A DNA stretch of 64,000 bases. Origin: Symbiodinium natans (taxonomy: Eukaryota; Sar; Dinophyceae; Suessiales; Symbiodiniaceae). Each line of letters starts with the position of its first letter. Position 1 is the first letter of the stretch. The notes beneath the pieces are model-generated. The model worked only from the letters and a program-made list of their open reading frames with translations. It was not told the DNA's origin and did no database searches. This document shows positions 1-10,918 of this stretch, one piece after another. The position numbers were made by a program, and so were the translations under genes. The stretch is taken from assembly GCA_905221605.1 (NCBI GenBank), contig CAJNDS010001169.1, forward strand, positions 773,672 to 837,671. Reading direction: 5' to 3'.

Positions 1-924
1 GACGGATATGTTGAGCCAGTGTGTAGTTCACAAAGTTTGGCGGGAGATGGAAGGCGAATAGCGGTGGAGGTCTGAGGACAGCATCTGCTTGCTGGGGGTG
101 GGGGCATGAGGTATACAGGCTGTATGTAGCGTTCGGGTGTGGGGTTCAGATGCCAAACAACATCCTACTCTTCGGAGAATGGTGCGACTGATCTTTGAGT
201 GCTATTCACTATTCGCAAGAGCTTACATGTGGGCCAACTCCCATTTACCATGCACCCTTCAAGACCCCGAGGTGCGTCCTGGAACCATAACTTGAGCCCT
301 AAATGAAGCTTTGCAAGCATGGGCTAGAAGCGACCCTACCTTTTTTGCTACTTCAGCGACAAACACACAACTACCCCACGAACCTCCAAAGTGCCCGCAA
401 CCACAGAAGTTCGGCAGGATCGTGACATCCATTGGGACGGATGGCGAGGCACGGGGATCGAGGCTGTAAAGAGGTAGGGTAGGGGGGGGGGGGTGGAGCC
501 ACAAAGCAAGATCCCTGAACCCACCAGGTCGTTCCGGAGTACTACCGCAGCAGCGTTGAATGCATCGACCGCAACGTAATGCGTGAGCAAGTGGACTGGT
601 AAATGCCGGCTCGCGGGCTCTGAAATCGGAATTGGTTTGGCGGCACCATGGCAATCTCTGAAGTGACGCTTTGGGTCTCTTAACGCAGCTTGGAAGCCCT
701 TGAGCACTATACCTACGCATAAGTCAGGCCTGTCTAGCCCCTACAAGTGCTGTCAGGACCGTGGTGCATGGATTTAAACGCCCGGCCAGCAAGCGCGGGC
801 TTAGAGGCCTTTCCTGGCCAACGTGCTTCCCACATCACAGGGAACCTTGATCGTTCTTTTTTTTTTCCGTGCCGGAGGTCATGCAGAGCTTAGGTTGATT
901 GCGTTGCTTTGTGCCTCTGTGCAG
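1..924. other. Left edge, no supported gene
   Basis: No coding exon could be supported here. A reverse-strand reading of 153 codons at 259-720 is open but has Pro/Cys/Arg-rich sequence without a recognisable motif and its other frame is equally open, so I treat it as chance. A short G-run lies near 482-493 and a T-run near 858-866. The end of this stretch (after about 850) is probably the intron leading into the exon that starts at 925. Confidence 0.5.
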
Positions 925-1121
925 ATGCTGTGGAGGCTGCAAGCGCTGTTAAGCGGTCAACGCGGAACCTGCAAAACAAGTCTGGCCCGCGGCTGTTCTC
1001 ATGGCTTTCATGGCATTCTTAGGGAGGACACCAGTAGCATCGGGCAGAAACGCACATCTGCTTCAGAAGCAACACAAGAAACTGCAATCCAGGGCTCGTA
1101 TCACCTGACATCCATGTGCAG
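925..1121 (+). CDS. Internal exon of an unidentified protein
   Basis: The reading is open through the whole segment, starts after the acceptor CTCTGTGCAG and stops at a textbook donor AG|GTAAGTGG. The deduced peptide begins MLWRLQALLSG and ends ATQETAIQGSYHLTSMCR, which has a normal protein composition. The end phase is 2 (the last codon is split after AG). It is followed by an AT-rich repeat and telomere-like sequence, as expected for an intron in this window. I do not recognise the family. The acceptor is less certain than the donor; translation could also continue upstream to about 823. Confidence 0.45.
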
Positions 1122-1157
1122 GTAAGTGGATCGCCACTCATGGCCTTGTTGTCTACT

Positions 1158-1320
1158 ATAGGGGTACAATATAGTTGCAAGGGACCATACGGGAATATTC
1201 TTAGTAATTAGGCGTAAAATATGCAAAGGGACCACAAGGGAATATTATTAGTAATTAGGGGTATAATATATATTTCAAAGGGACCATAAGGGAATACTGT
1301 TAGCAATTATTCCGACCCCC
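1158..1320. repeat. Three-copy AT-rich tandem repeat, ~50-bp unit
   Basis: The core AAGGGACCAYANGGGAATA plus TTAGTAATTAG occurs three times in a row, at about 1180, 1228 and 1280, with spacing of 47 and 52 bases. It lies at the start of the intron after the exon 925-1121. The A+T content is clearly higher than that of its surroundings. Function unknown; probably a small minisatellite or the remains of a mobile element. Confidence 0.6.
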
Positions 1321-1362
1321 ATAGTAGCACCTTTGCTGCCATCTGCGCCTGGGTCATGCCAG

Positions 1363-1418
1363 GGTGTGCCAGTGAACTACCTGCTCAAGCCCGCCCTGGG
1401 CCTCTCGGGAGCTCATAC
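1363..1418 (+). CDS. Possible short exon
   Basis: After the acceptor CATGCCAG the frame CASELPAQARPGPLGSSY stays open to a possible donor AC|GTAGGG, and the following sequence turns into TTTAGGG repeats, the usual context of exons in this window. Composition is plausible but the segment is short and no family is recognised, so this is a weak call. Confidence 0.22.
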
Positions 1419-1435
1419 GTAGGGCTTATTAGGGT

Positions 1436-1517
1436 AGTTTAGGGTAGTTTAGGGTTTAGGGTTTAGGGTTTAGGGTTTAGGGTTTAGGGTTTAGGGTTTA
1501 GGGTTTAGGGTTTAGGG
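1436..1517 (+). repeat. Interstitial telomere-like array (TTTAGGG)n, G-strand
   Basis: About ten head-to-tail TTTAGGG units, the plant and dinoflagellate telomere repeat. It is internal, has unique sequence on both sides, and follows a possible exon, so it is an intronic interstitial array and not a chromosome end. Confidence 0.9.
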
Positions 1518-1883
1518 GTAAAAAAGTCCTGCTACGCGAGTCTTCAATTAGCTCAAAGTTGAAGGCGTGGGCGCGTTCCTCCGGGCTGGTCAACCTCAAT
1601 TGGGCTCCAATCTTAAACCCCGAACCCCTCTGGATCCCCTACACCCCTAAACCCGTAAATCCCTAAACCCTTACGCAAGACCTAAATTCCTTAGACAATT
1701 GAAAGCCAAGGTCCAAAAACCCTGGACGTTCCCTTGGACCCCCTTGGGACCGCTAAACTCTTCCCATACCCTATAAGCCCATAAGCCCAGAGCCCCAAAC
1801 ACCATGAAGCATCCATGAAACCCGATGAACTCCACGAAGCTTTATGGATCTTATGAGCGCGACGAATCCTAGAAACCCTGTAG

Positions 1884-1988
1884 GGTTTAGGGTTTAGGGT
1901 TTAGGGTTTAGGGTTTAGGGTTTAGGGTTTAGGGTTTAGGGTTTAGGGTTTAGGGTTTAGGGTTTAGGGTTTAGGGTTTAGGGTTTAG
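1884..1988 (+). repeat. Interstitial telomere-like array (TTTAGGG)n, G-strand
   Basis: About fifteen nearly perfect TTTAGGG units. The 250 bases to the left carry degenerate CCCTAAA-type sequence on the same strand, so the two repeat orientations face each other across 1680-1880. No exon could be supported in that gap. Degenerate C-strand units continue at 2185-2290 and G-strand units at 2365-2425. Confidence 0.9.
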
Positions 1989-2919
1989 AAGCCCCTGAAG
2001 CTTGTTGAGCCCTGAACTGGTTCAAATGGCCCCCAACCCTGGCGATCCCTTCGTTCTGTAAAGCGTTAAGATCCTAAAAGCCTCGCTCCTCAACCCTTCC
2101 CTCTCATCTTTCAACCTCGAAGCCTTTTAAGCCTTTAAACCCAAAAGCCACAGATATACCTAACACAACGCAGGACCCCAAACCAGAAACCCTAGCCCTA
2201 AACCTGAACCCTAAACCCTAAACCCTGGACCCTAAACCCTGAACCCTAAACCCCAGCAATTAACCCTTAACCCTTAACCCTAAACCCTGAACCCGATCAC
2301 TCTCTCAGGCCCGAACCAGGAGCTGCCCGTTTGGGACCCTACGCGTTTAAAGGGAGTTTACGTCTTAGGGGTTCAGGGTTTAGGGTTTGGGGTTTAGGGT
2401 GTAGGGTTTAGGGTTTAGGGTTTATAGGAGGGGTTTTCAGGGGGGCTTTAAGCTTTCGAGGGCTTAGGGGCTAAGTTTGGTAGCTAAGGGTTTCAGGGTG
2501 TAAAGGGCTTACGTTTCGGGAGTTGGGTGTTTAGGGCTTTGGGCTGTATGTGCTTGAACTCAAGTTTGAGGGTTTGGGGCGCTTGGGGTTATCATGGGGC
2601 TAGGAGGCTTCATGCTGAGGCGGTTGCTGGTCTGAGGTCGTTGTGGTGTGGTCACTGACAAGGGGGTCTTGGGTCTCGTGCGGTATGTCTTGATGAAGTT
2701 TCCGCTACCAAACAAGCCACAATTCAACACCCCTTTGAGCTTAAGGGTCGGAACGCATCATGTTCCAGCTGCGTGCTCATGTCTGTCAGGGTCGCCTGTC
2801 GCTCATGAGTGGGCGTCTGCGCACTTGATACTAGAGCTGTTCGCGGATGCTGGTTTGGGAGTAAAGGTTTAAAGGTTTGGGCGCGGGGGGGAGGGGGGGC
2901 TACTTGCACAACTTCCCAG
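1989..2919. other. Intron-like stretch with telomere-like remnants
   Basis: Degenerate CCCTAAA-type units lead up to an acceptor-like CTCTCAG at 2300-2306 and TTTAGGG-type units restart at 2365, so a small exon between them is possible, but it is too short to support. From 2648 to 2872 a 74-codon + strand frame is open and partly protein-like (GVLGLVRYVLMKFPLPNK); it may be an exon of the gene that includes 2920-3105, but no clear splice signals frame it. Confidence 0.4.
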
Positions 2920-3105
2920 CTGAAGCACATTTCAGCCGTGCAGTCCCCACACATGCGCAAACGTGGTCGCAAAACCTGCTTCCGTCAGGGCATTGCCAAA
3001 AGCAAACAGCTCGAGGAGCATGAAGCATCAAAGCACTGCAGAATCGCGTTCATGCTGTTTTCGCTCGCTAGTTGCAATGGCAATGCGGAGTACCCTGAAA
3101 GATGA
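2920..3105 (+). CDS. Probable terminal exon, basic protein with Cys/His-rich segment
   Basis: The frame opens after the acceptor CTTCCCAG and runs 61 codons to a TGA. The peptide is basic and protein-like, with MRKRGRKTCFRQGIAKSK followed by QLEEHEASKHC. The spacing of the late His and Cys residues recalls a C2H2 zinc finger helix (L..H...H-C), but the second N-terminal Cys of a true finger is absent, so the assignment stays open. Codons are richer in G/C at third positions than the flanks. No partner exon could be phased with confidence. Confidence 0.35.
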   Translation: MKHISAVQSPHMRKRGRKTCFRQGIAKSKQLEEHEASKHCRIAFMLFSLASCNGNAEYPER

Positions 3106-4273
3106 ACTTTTGATACTTGGGCTCATGTTCTAAGAGCTCAGTCCTGTCAAAGGTCGTGAGCCTGATGGAGAAAGCATTAGATCGCCGGCAAGGCCAGGAT
3201 GAGATGGGTCTGGGGGTTTCGGGGTTCTGTTCGGTCACGGGGCAGTGGGAGGGACAGCATGTACATGTGCTAGACCACTTGACCTTTCGATATAGCCAAA
3301 CCGACTGCTGAACTGACCCCGCGATGAAGTCCCAAGCAGTCAATCTGGTCACGGAGAGCACTACTGAGATGAGACGCGTCACATCGCATGAAGCGTTCCC
3401 CAGGCTTCTGAGCGTCTTCGGGGACGGGAGCGCTCAACCCACAGGGAACGATTTTTGAGGATCAATCCTCGCTGGAAGATACATGCTCCTTTGTGCAGAG
3501 CAAGCTCTCATTAGATGCACTAACGCAAGTATAAGTGTTGCCAGTCAGCAAGTACGCCTGCCACAATGCTTCGCTCGGCAGCTGTAAGTTGTAGCAAGGA
3601 GCGAGAGCTTCAAGGGTCCAATGCGGCATTACGGAATAACTGCAGGTCAATAGCAACCAGGGCCCCAGAATCACAATAAGTGTTGGGGTTGATAATTATG
3701 GCCTGATTGCTTCCCGCCATGTACCATATGTGCAGCGGACACCGCCCAGGGATTGGTTCAGGCAGTGAACAGCAAACACGGCAAGCAAACAAACCGCACC
3801 TTGGTACCCGACTTCATTCAAGAAACCTTAGGTTCCTCATTCCCAATGAAGCCCGGCAGGTGAGGACACCTGGTACAGCCGCGCTAAAGATGTTCAGCGC
3901 AAGCTCAAGGCAAGAGTTGAAACGGCTGTGGCTTTAGGGCCCCCCCCATTTCATAGGGTGTGGGGTTCAGTTTGTGACTTTGTGAGAGTTGCTATATGCA
4001 CGCTTTAGAGGTTAGGATGTTGTTGAGAAGTTGAGGTGCAAGATCGCGGATTTAGGGTTCGTGGCCTTTGGTCAATGTGATTAGCTTCAGGCTCATGCGC
4101 CATGGCGATTTTACGCAAGGCGCACATACTCTAGCCTCTATGCCCTCATGATTGTGGTTGGCATTTTAGAGATATGAATAATCACTGGGTTTCTAGGTAG
4201 GGCTTAGGATGGATGACCTTCCGCCGTAAATCGCGAGGCTGATCGAGTGGACGTGTGCTTCACAGTTTTTTCG
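3106..4273. other. Gene-poor stretch, no supported feature
   Basis: A + strand segment near 3117-3200 (VVSLMEKALDRRQ before AAG|GCCAGG) could be an exon with a GC donor, but is too short to stand alone. Overlapping frames at 3462-3937 on both strands lack support. Isolated TTTAGGG units occur near 4046. Confidence 0.4.
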
Positions 4274-5800
4274 GCACTGTTTTGCTACAGTGTGCATGCG
4301 CTCGTCATACGGCATGCAGACTCTACCAGCAGTGCCACAGTAGCTGCGGAGCCTTCTTGTCCAAGCATTGATGCACTATGCGTTGGAACAGGGATTTGCG
4401 ACAGTTTACCTTTGGAAGGGATTTCGCCGCATTTGTGCGTGCCAAGCACCAGGTACCCACACAGTCTTTCAGAATCAGTGTGTCACTGTCCGATGTGCTG
4501 GACGAGGGTTTCGAACCCCCCCCCCCTCGCTTTGACAGCGTTCCAGAGGGTACCTGCCAAAGTGCTCAGCACTGTTTTGCTACAGTGTGCATGCACTCGT
4601 CATAAGGCATGCAGACTCTACCAGCAGTGCCACAGTAGCTGCGGAGCCTTCTTGTCATGTACTTTGTGTTGGACGAGGGCTTTGCGACAGCTTACTGTTC
4701 AAAGGAATTTCGCCATCTATACTTATTTAGGAATCAGTGCGCCAGTGTCCGATGTGCTGGACGAGGAGTTCATCTCTTGTTTCAATCTGACAGTGTTCCA
4801 GATTGTGCTTGTCCAAGTGCTCAGCACTGTTTTGCTACAGTGTGCATGCGCTCGTCATACGGCATGCAGACTCTACCAGCAGTGCCACAGTAGCTGCGGA
4901 GCCTTCTTGTCCAAGCATTGATGCACTATGCGTTGGAACAGGGATTTGCGACAGTTTACCTTTGGAAGGGATTTCGCCGCATTTGTGCGTGCCAAGCACC
5001 AGGTACCCACACAGTCTTTCAGAATCAGTGTGTCACTGTCCGATGTGCTGGACGAGGGTTTCGAACCCCCCCCCCCTCGCTTTGACAGCGTTCCAGAGGG
5101 TACCTGCCAAAGTGCTCAGCACTGTTTTGCTACAGTGTGCATGCACTCGTCATAAGGCATGCAGACTCTACCAGCAGTGCCACAGTAGCTGCGGAGCCTT
5201 CTTGTCATGTACTTTGTGTTGGACGAGGGCTTTGCGACAGCTTACTGTTCAAAGGAATTTCGCCATCTATACTTATTTAGGAATCAGTGCGCCAGTGTCC
5301 GATGTGCTGGACGAGGAGTTCATCTCTTGTTTCAATCTGACAGTGTTCCAGATTGTGCTTGTCCAAGTGCTCAGCACTGTTTTGCTACAGTGTGCATGCG
5401 CTCGTCAAACGGCGTGCAGACTCTACCAGCAGTGCCACAGTAGCTGCGGAGCCTTCTTGTCCAAGCATTTTGATGCACTATGTGTTGGACGAGGGTGTTG
5501 CGACAGTTTACTTTTGGAAGGGATTTCGCCGCATTTGTGTGTGCCCAGCACCAGGTACCTACATAGTCTTTCAGAATCAGTGTGTCACTGTCCGATGTGC
5601 TGGACGAGGGTTTCGACCCCCCCCCCCCCCCCTGTTCCAGATGGTACCTGCCAAAGTGCTCAGCACTGTTTTGCTACAGTGTGCATGCGCTCGTCATACG
5701 GCATGCAGACTCTACCAGCAGTGCCACAGTAGCTGCGGAGCCTTCTTGTCCAAGCAGTGATGTGCTGTGTGTTGGACGAGGGCTTTGCGACAGCTTACTG
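4274..5800. repeat. 550-bp tandem repeat, two near-identical units plus two partial ones
   Basis: Bases from about 4274 recur almost without change 550 bases later (4824), then again in shortened, diverged form from about 5374 and 5655. Within each 550-bp unit a ~95-bp segment (GCACTGTTTTGCTACAGTGT through GCGGAGCCTTCTTG) appears twice, so the unit is itself a higher-order repeat. A remnant of the same segment (CTCTACCAGCAGTGCCACAG) reappears at 6237. The long open frames through this block exist in several registers because the repeats lack stops; they are Cys/His/Ser-rich and have no motif, so I do not call a gene. Confidence 0.85.
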
Positions 5801-5989
5801 TTTGAAGGTCAGCGTGCCACTGTCCGATGTGATGCGGGAGTTTTGTTTGAAGTCTCTCGTTGCGCAGCAGCCAGAGCGTACATGCTAGGGTGAGGCTTCT
5901 ATACCTGTACACAAGAAAGCATGTTAGAAAAAAAGGTGAACTTAAATATATGGGTTTGTGTTTTTTTGGGGGGCTCAGGTTTAATGGCA

Positions 5990-6170
5990 CACGGGTTGCA
6001 CACCCGCGAAACATACCCCGTAACATACCCCCGAAACATACCCCCGAAACATGCCCCGCAACATACCCCCGAAGTTGCAGGTAAAGTAGCTCCTGATGCC
6101 GCGAAACATACCCGAAACATACCCCCGAAACATACCCCGAAACATACCCGCGAAACATACCCCGACCCCA
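5990..6170. repeat. 13-14-bp minisatellite, ACATACCCCCGAA type
   Basis: Two blocks of tandem ACATACCC(C/G)CGAA units flank a short unique spacer (GTTGCAGGTAAAGTAGC). Unit length varies between about 10 and 14 bases. Both strands read as low-complexity frames, which are a by-product of the repeat. Confidence 0.8.
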
Positions 6171-6680
6171 ACACGTGTCACGCGCCTCCCCATTAAAATA
6201 CAAACCCATATTGGCCGCCGATCATACCGCATGCAGACTCTACCAGCAGTGCCACAGTAGCTTCTCACTACACCTCGACTCCCACCAAGCCACTGGTACC
6301 AGATTGCTTTCTGCGTGCATATAGGATGGAGGTGGGGGGGGGGGGGGGGTGTTGTTCTAAATGGAGTTGCTTTTATAGAATAGCCCTCGGGGCCCTAGCC
6401 TTAAACACTACCCAGCCCCTCCCCTCTATGCTCTATATACCCGTGTGTGCAGCACGCCGTCTGCACCAATTTTCAAGTGTGCCTTTCTGTTTAGAGCTGT
6501 TTGCGGCAACGCACCTTCGTGATCATTAGCCTCTTGAGCCAACCAATCAAGGCGTATCCTCTCAAACGGTCAAGCCCTCGAACTAAATCCAAAAACATCC
6601 CACATACGTTTAACAAACCAGAAACCTAAACCTTAAACCCTAAGCCCTAAGCCCTATACCGCCTTACCCAAGTGCCACAG
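6171..6680. other. Spacer with G-run and C-strand telomere-like units
   Basis: Holds a remnant of the 4.3-5.8 kb repeat (6228-6260), a G-run of about 16 (6332-6348) and, at 6620-6660, CCCTAAG/CCCTAAA units that run into the acceptor of the next exon. Confidence 0.5.
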
Positions 6681-6767
6681 GCTTCATCCCCTATCTACCA
6701 ACAGAGGCTGGACACCAGGATGACCCCGACGGCATCCGAAGGAACGCAGACGCCGTCTTCCGCGCAG
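6681..6767 (+). CDS. Internal exon, Ser/Thr/Gln-rich
   Basis: Acceptor AGTGCCACAG|G and donor GCGCAG|GTGCCAGGG frame an open 29-codon segment whose peptide starts ASSPIYQQRLDTRMT and ends EGTQTPSSAQ, phase 0 at both ends. CCCTAA-type units lie just upstream and TTTAGGG units start six bases after the donor, which is the exon context seen throughout the window. It may belong to the RRM gene farther right or to another gene; no connection could be proved. Confidence 0.45.
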
Positions 6768-7875
6768 GTGCCAGGGTTTAGGGTTTAGGGTTTAGGGTTT
6801 AGGGCGCCAAGCGAGGGTTTGTCAGCTCTCTCGAAGTGACCGTTCGGGTTGAAGTTTACAAAGGGCTTCGGACGCCAAAAGACTCTCGATTTACAAAGAT
6901 GGCTCAGGGGTATTCGTTGCGGCTTAACGGCTGCAGGGCTTTCGGATTCAGAGCATCGGGCTCTGATACTTTGTAGGGGTTCTGGGTGAACATGTTGGGG
7001 CCTGAGCCTGAACCCCCTAAACGCGAAACGTTCTCAAACGCAAAACAAGGAAGTCCTGAGCCCCCCAAGCCCGATCGAGCCCTGAGCCCCCTAAGTTCCT
7101 AAGCCCTAAAGCGCCAGAACCTTTTAACCCTAAACTTTAAAAGCTCGAAATCTTACCCGACACCAGGGTTCGGGACATTCCCTCTTAGCCCTGGCTGGCA
7201 TGACCCTGTACACCTTGTAATCCCATGAGCCCTGTAAACCCAAATGAATAAACCCTATAATTATATACCCTGTACACCAAAGCTGTGCAGGAAGTCTTCA
7301 TAGGGCTTTGATTCTAGAGTTTGCGGAGTTTCCTGGGATGCCAGTAGTGGTACCCTTGTTCTCTTTTGGGGGATTTGGAATCCCTTTGAACGGCACCTGA
7401 TTCCTAGGTTAGCAGACAACTGACGCCCCTACGGTGACGAAGGGGGGGGGGGGGGGGCGGAGAAGTCGCCTTGAAACCCTCTACCCTGAAACCTAACTTT
7501 CGCAAGGCACAGTGCAAGCTGCAATTGTACGCGACGGCCGGGGGCTCAGGAGAGAGTATTGGCAACACTCCGCTTAGGTTCTCGGGGTGGAACACAGAGT
7601 TAATGATTGAAAGGCTTGCATGATGTACGGCCGGTTATTTTTAGCGAGACGGCACTTGGTACAAATTGATTAGGGCCTTCCTCATCCAGGGTGCGCGAGC
7701 CACAATGCCAGGGTTGCCCCTGCCCCTGCGCGCGCGGAAGGCTGCTCAACCTCAATCCAGAACCTCCATGTAGCATCAAGCCATGGGCGCTACTGATGTG
7801 TTCAATGCCTAAGAACTTGCCATACATGCACTTCCTGTATGACCCCCCAATAACTACAATGGAAACTAGCCAAAA

Positions 7876-7907
<32 letters not shown>

Positions 7908-8252
7908 CCCATCCAAGTAAACAGGGCCCTATATATTAGACGCGGGGATGAATCATGGGACGAGCCCAAAGTCCGGCAGTGAATCTAGGGATCTTAATAA
8001 TTAGAAAAGGGTTTTGGGGTTCTTTTTGGTAGAATTACACTGGGACCCTAAGATTACTAATTATTCCGACCCGTATACTGGGCTCAGGGTTGAGGATTTA
8101 GGGTTTAGGGTTTGGGGGAGGGCTTTTAGTAGGGTAGGGATCCAGAGGCTCCAAAATCCCTTAATTCAGGAATATACCTTAAATCATATTCGGGTTCCTA
8201 TTACGAAATGAGGGATATTCCTTAATTAAGGGCTTTTAGGGTAGGGATCCAG
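6768..8252. other. Intron-like stretch
   Basis: TTTAGGG units at 6775-6803 and scattered CCCTAA-type units at 7010-7260; a G-run of about 16 at 7442-7457; an (AT)n microsatellite at 7876-7908. Two degenerate copies of an AT-rich motif with TTAATAATTAG and AATTATTCCGACCC lie near 7990-8070 and resemble the repeat at 1158-1320. No exon could be supported, apart from a doubtful 12-base piece after CTGTGCAG at 7283. Confidence 0.45.
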
Positions 8253-8308
8253 GCTACAAGCGCCGCCGCAGCTGCTGCAAAGTCTTCTGCCGACAGACTA
8301 CCTGCCTG
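8253..8308 (+). CDS. Internal exon, Ala-rich
   Basis: After the acceptor GGGATCCAG|G the frame reads ATSAAAAAAKSSADRLPAW up to a donor CTG|GTGTGA. Strong alanine bias resembles the exons at 13,004 and 13,579 of the RRM gene, so it may be an upstream exon of that gene; the end phase (2) does not join directly to the exon at 12,644, so at least one more exon would be needed. Confidence 0.35.
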
Positions 8309-9106
8309 GTGTGAAGGGCTCGGCATTAGGGTTTAGGATTTTGGGTCTTGGGTTTTGGGTCTTGGGTTTTGGGTCTTGGGTTTTGGGTTTTGGGTTTTGA
8401 GTTTTAAATTTTAGGTTTTGGGTTTAGAGTGCTAGTGCTGAAGGGGACTATGGCGGTGCATTGCCCGGGTTTGTGGGGCAGACTGACAGCTGTGAGGAAT
8501 AGTTCACCGGCATATGCCAGGCTCATACAAATGCCAAAAATGCAGAGGTGGCGAGAAGGTCTGGGTTTACGGCTAGAGTTTGCCGGCATCAGGTGTTTGG
8601 AGTTTGTGGTGCAGAGTGTGGCACAGGGTTAGAGTGTGGCACAGGGTTGCTGTGTTGAGGCTCGCATGTGAGGTCAGGGTCGTAGTCCCTGGCCGCCCTT
8701 AAAAAACTCATAGTAATGGCCTACATGGAAGCAAAAAGGGTGGGTATATATACACGCTTGTATACAGTATACATCATGTACAGATATAGTGTATCTGCTT
8801 TGTGTGTATGTACAATATACGGAGCCGTGTCAATCTGTGTGTGGAGCATTGCAAAGCAAGAGCCCCAACGCGTCAACGCGTGTAGGTCTGCCTGGCGTAT
8901 GTACAAGATGGTAGTCAAGAAGCAGAGAAGTTCATCTGAGTTGACGAACTAGTCCGCGGAAGCATCTTCGCCAAAAGCCGGCTTAGAGGTCGGAGGAGAA
9001 AGCCCAATTTCGAACGACGGATTCACGTAGATGTGTGTGCACAGCGGAAGCGTCGAAGCGAATGTTCCTCTGCCTCCATACATCCTTTCAAGTGAACAGA
9101 TCCAAG

Positions 9107-9145
9107 GTTGTGTTTCGGGGACACCCCGGCACTCCCCATATCAAG
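9107..9145 (+). CDS. Possible short exon
   Basis: Thirteen in-frame codons (VVFRGHPGTPHIK) lie between ATCCAAG|G and AAG|GTGCAA. The frame continues open upstream (VNRSK). Composition is plausible, but there is no homology evidence. A longer frame at 9031-9615 overlaps it in another register and contains a hydrophobic AT-rich segment (9300-9370) that looks like a TA-rich insertion. Confidence 0.25.
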
Positions 9146-9980
9146 GTGCAAACAAACACTCCTCAGTCAATTCCGGCCTTAATGGGACCATTCAACCCCC
9201 GACACCTGCAGCGAACCAGAACCTAAGGCGCTGTCTCGAAGAGACCGTCCGATGGCTGTTGTGCTTCCAGGCAGTGAGCACCTGCTGCATCTTGCAATTC
9301 AAGCTATTATATTATAACATACTATATTCGATTATATTACTAGTATGCTTTATTATGCCATGTTATATTAGACAATGTATTGTTGCATTCGGTCTGCAAA
9401 CTGAAGAAACGCTAAGCGCCATGCCCGAAGCAAGCCTGATGGAGCCCGTGAGCTCCCTGGGATCTTTCAGAGCCTTCTTGGTGATTCCCTGTTTCTGTCC
9501 GTGTTGCAATGCATCGCCTCATGCTATAGGGTGCCTAGAAAGAAGCTGTAATTTGAGAACTGAACGTGTCTGTGTCATAGGGGCTCTAGCTGATTTCGAA
9601 GAACCCGTGGCCTGACACCTGCTCCCGCACCTTCGTGCGTGAAGGTTCCGGCGTGCCTGTGGCTCTGGATGAAGCTGATATACTGGCCCCGCACCCAGCC
9701 CTCGCCAGGTACCTCCAGTATATGGGGGACGCTCTACACCCCTTCAGTGGCACGTAAATTGGAGTCCCTCTGAAAATATCTACCCCGACAAAGGGACAAG
9801 GCAGAACATGCCAGACGGGATCGATCATGTTCATGTTCATGGAGGCGAAGAAAGAAGAAAACTGGTGCAGTGAACGACTACCAAGGTGCCTTTGCTGCCG
9901 CCCGCTGCGGCATCTGCGCCCGCCTCATGCGGGGTCTCGGAGCCTCCCTAATCCCTGGACCATCCTGAACCCTGCATGGG

Positions 9981-10062
9981 GGGGGTTTCCGATTTTGGGG
10001 GGGTACCTTTTTCGGGGTCCATATTATAAGGGAGTCCTACCATCTGGAGGACCATCTTAGGG
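9981..10062 (+). mobile_element. Copy of dispersed GGGGTACC element
   Basis: Contains GGTTTCCGATTTT, a G-run before GTACC, then CGGGGTCC and ATCTTAGGGGTCC. The same order of motifs is seen at 35,930, 48,459, 51,462 (reverse) and 52,481 (reverse). Non-coding, under 110 bases, partly self-complementary; probably a small non-autonomous element. Confidence 0.5.
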
Positions 10063-10159
10063 GTCCTAAGCAGTAAATGCCTTTGAGGAGTGATCGGTTG
10101 GCTGGCGTCGCCTTTTCTTTGCTTACGTGACTGGCGACCCAGGCACCTTTTTTTGTGTG

Positions 10160-10338
10160 TAAGCTTGGGGGCGAAGTTTTATGAGTTTAAGGTTCTTCTG
10201 AGATTTCGCGCAAGTCATGATGAACCAGAGCTACGCCGCAGTTGTGTTGAGGTTCTTCTGGCTGTTCCCCAGGGGGACCGTCCGCAACGAGAGAGTCAAC
10301 AGCCTGCAGCACTCGCTCCGAGCTTAGCGGCTCCTTGA
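10160..10338 (+). CDS. Possible terminal exon
   Basis: A + strand frame ending in TAG/TGA context at 10,336-10,338 reads RASHDEPELRRSCVEVLLAV then PQGDRPQRESQQPAALAP before the stop. It is more protein-like than the surrounding sequence and has balanced charge, but no acceptor is obvious and no family is recognised. Confidence 0.25.
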
Positions 10339-10807
10339 GGATAGGAATCTACTTGATGGTTCATGGGTAGGGTTCGAAAGTTCGAAATACACGAACATCA
10401 AATCAGGTTATGACCGTTTCTTATTGGTCCGAAACCCTGGGCCCTGGCCCCCTCAAAGGGCTCGGAACCTCCCTCGGCAGTATTTTGTGTCTGTTGCGAG
10501 CTGATGATTTTTTCAAATTGGGTTTCTGAGTTCAGGCCTTAGGGCCTTATAGGGCCTTCAGGCTTATTTTTCCAAATTGAGTTTCTGAGTTCAGGCCTTA
10601 GGGCCTTAGGCCCTTCAGGCTTTTCAGAGGGAGGGCTTCCGTGTCGGTTCGGAGGGTCGTGAACCATGGCCCGGTCCCTGCTCCCCCCCTCGGCTCTCAA
10701 TTTACGGGCCTTGTAAGGGCTCAGCGTACACTCCGCGACTTGAAGGTTCCTGAGTAATTAGCCATAAGCAGGCTTGCGCGTACTCCCACACAAGGTGACC
10801 ACCAGTT

Positions 10808-10918
10808 AGGATTGTATACATATGTATATATATATATGTATATATATATGTATATATATATATATATGTATATATATTTATATATTTGTATATATATATA
10901 TGTATATATATATATAGA
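10808..10918. repeat. TA/TATG microsatellite
   Basis: About 100 bases of TATATA with periodic ATGTAT interruptions. Frames reading as Tyr-Ile or Met-Tyr-Ile repeats on either strand are by-products. Confidence 0.9.

Noticed and set aside
1436-1988. A true chromosome end
   Set aside because: The arrays are short, internal, in both orientations, and more than a dozen similar arrays are spread over the window.
4247-5760. Cys/Ser-rich frames of 224 and 309 codons
   Set aside because: They follow the 550-bp tandem repeat, exist in several registers, and contain no motif or splice evidence.
7600-7939. Frames with Tyr-Ile repeats on both strands
   Set aside because: They come from the (TA)n microsatellite at 7,876.
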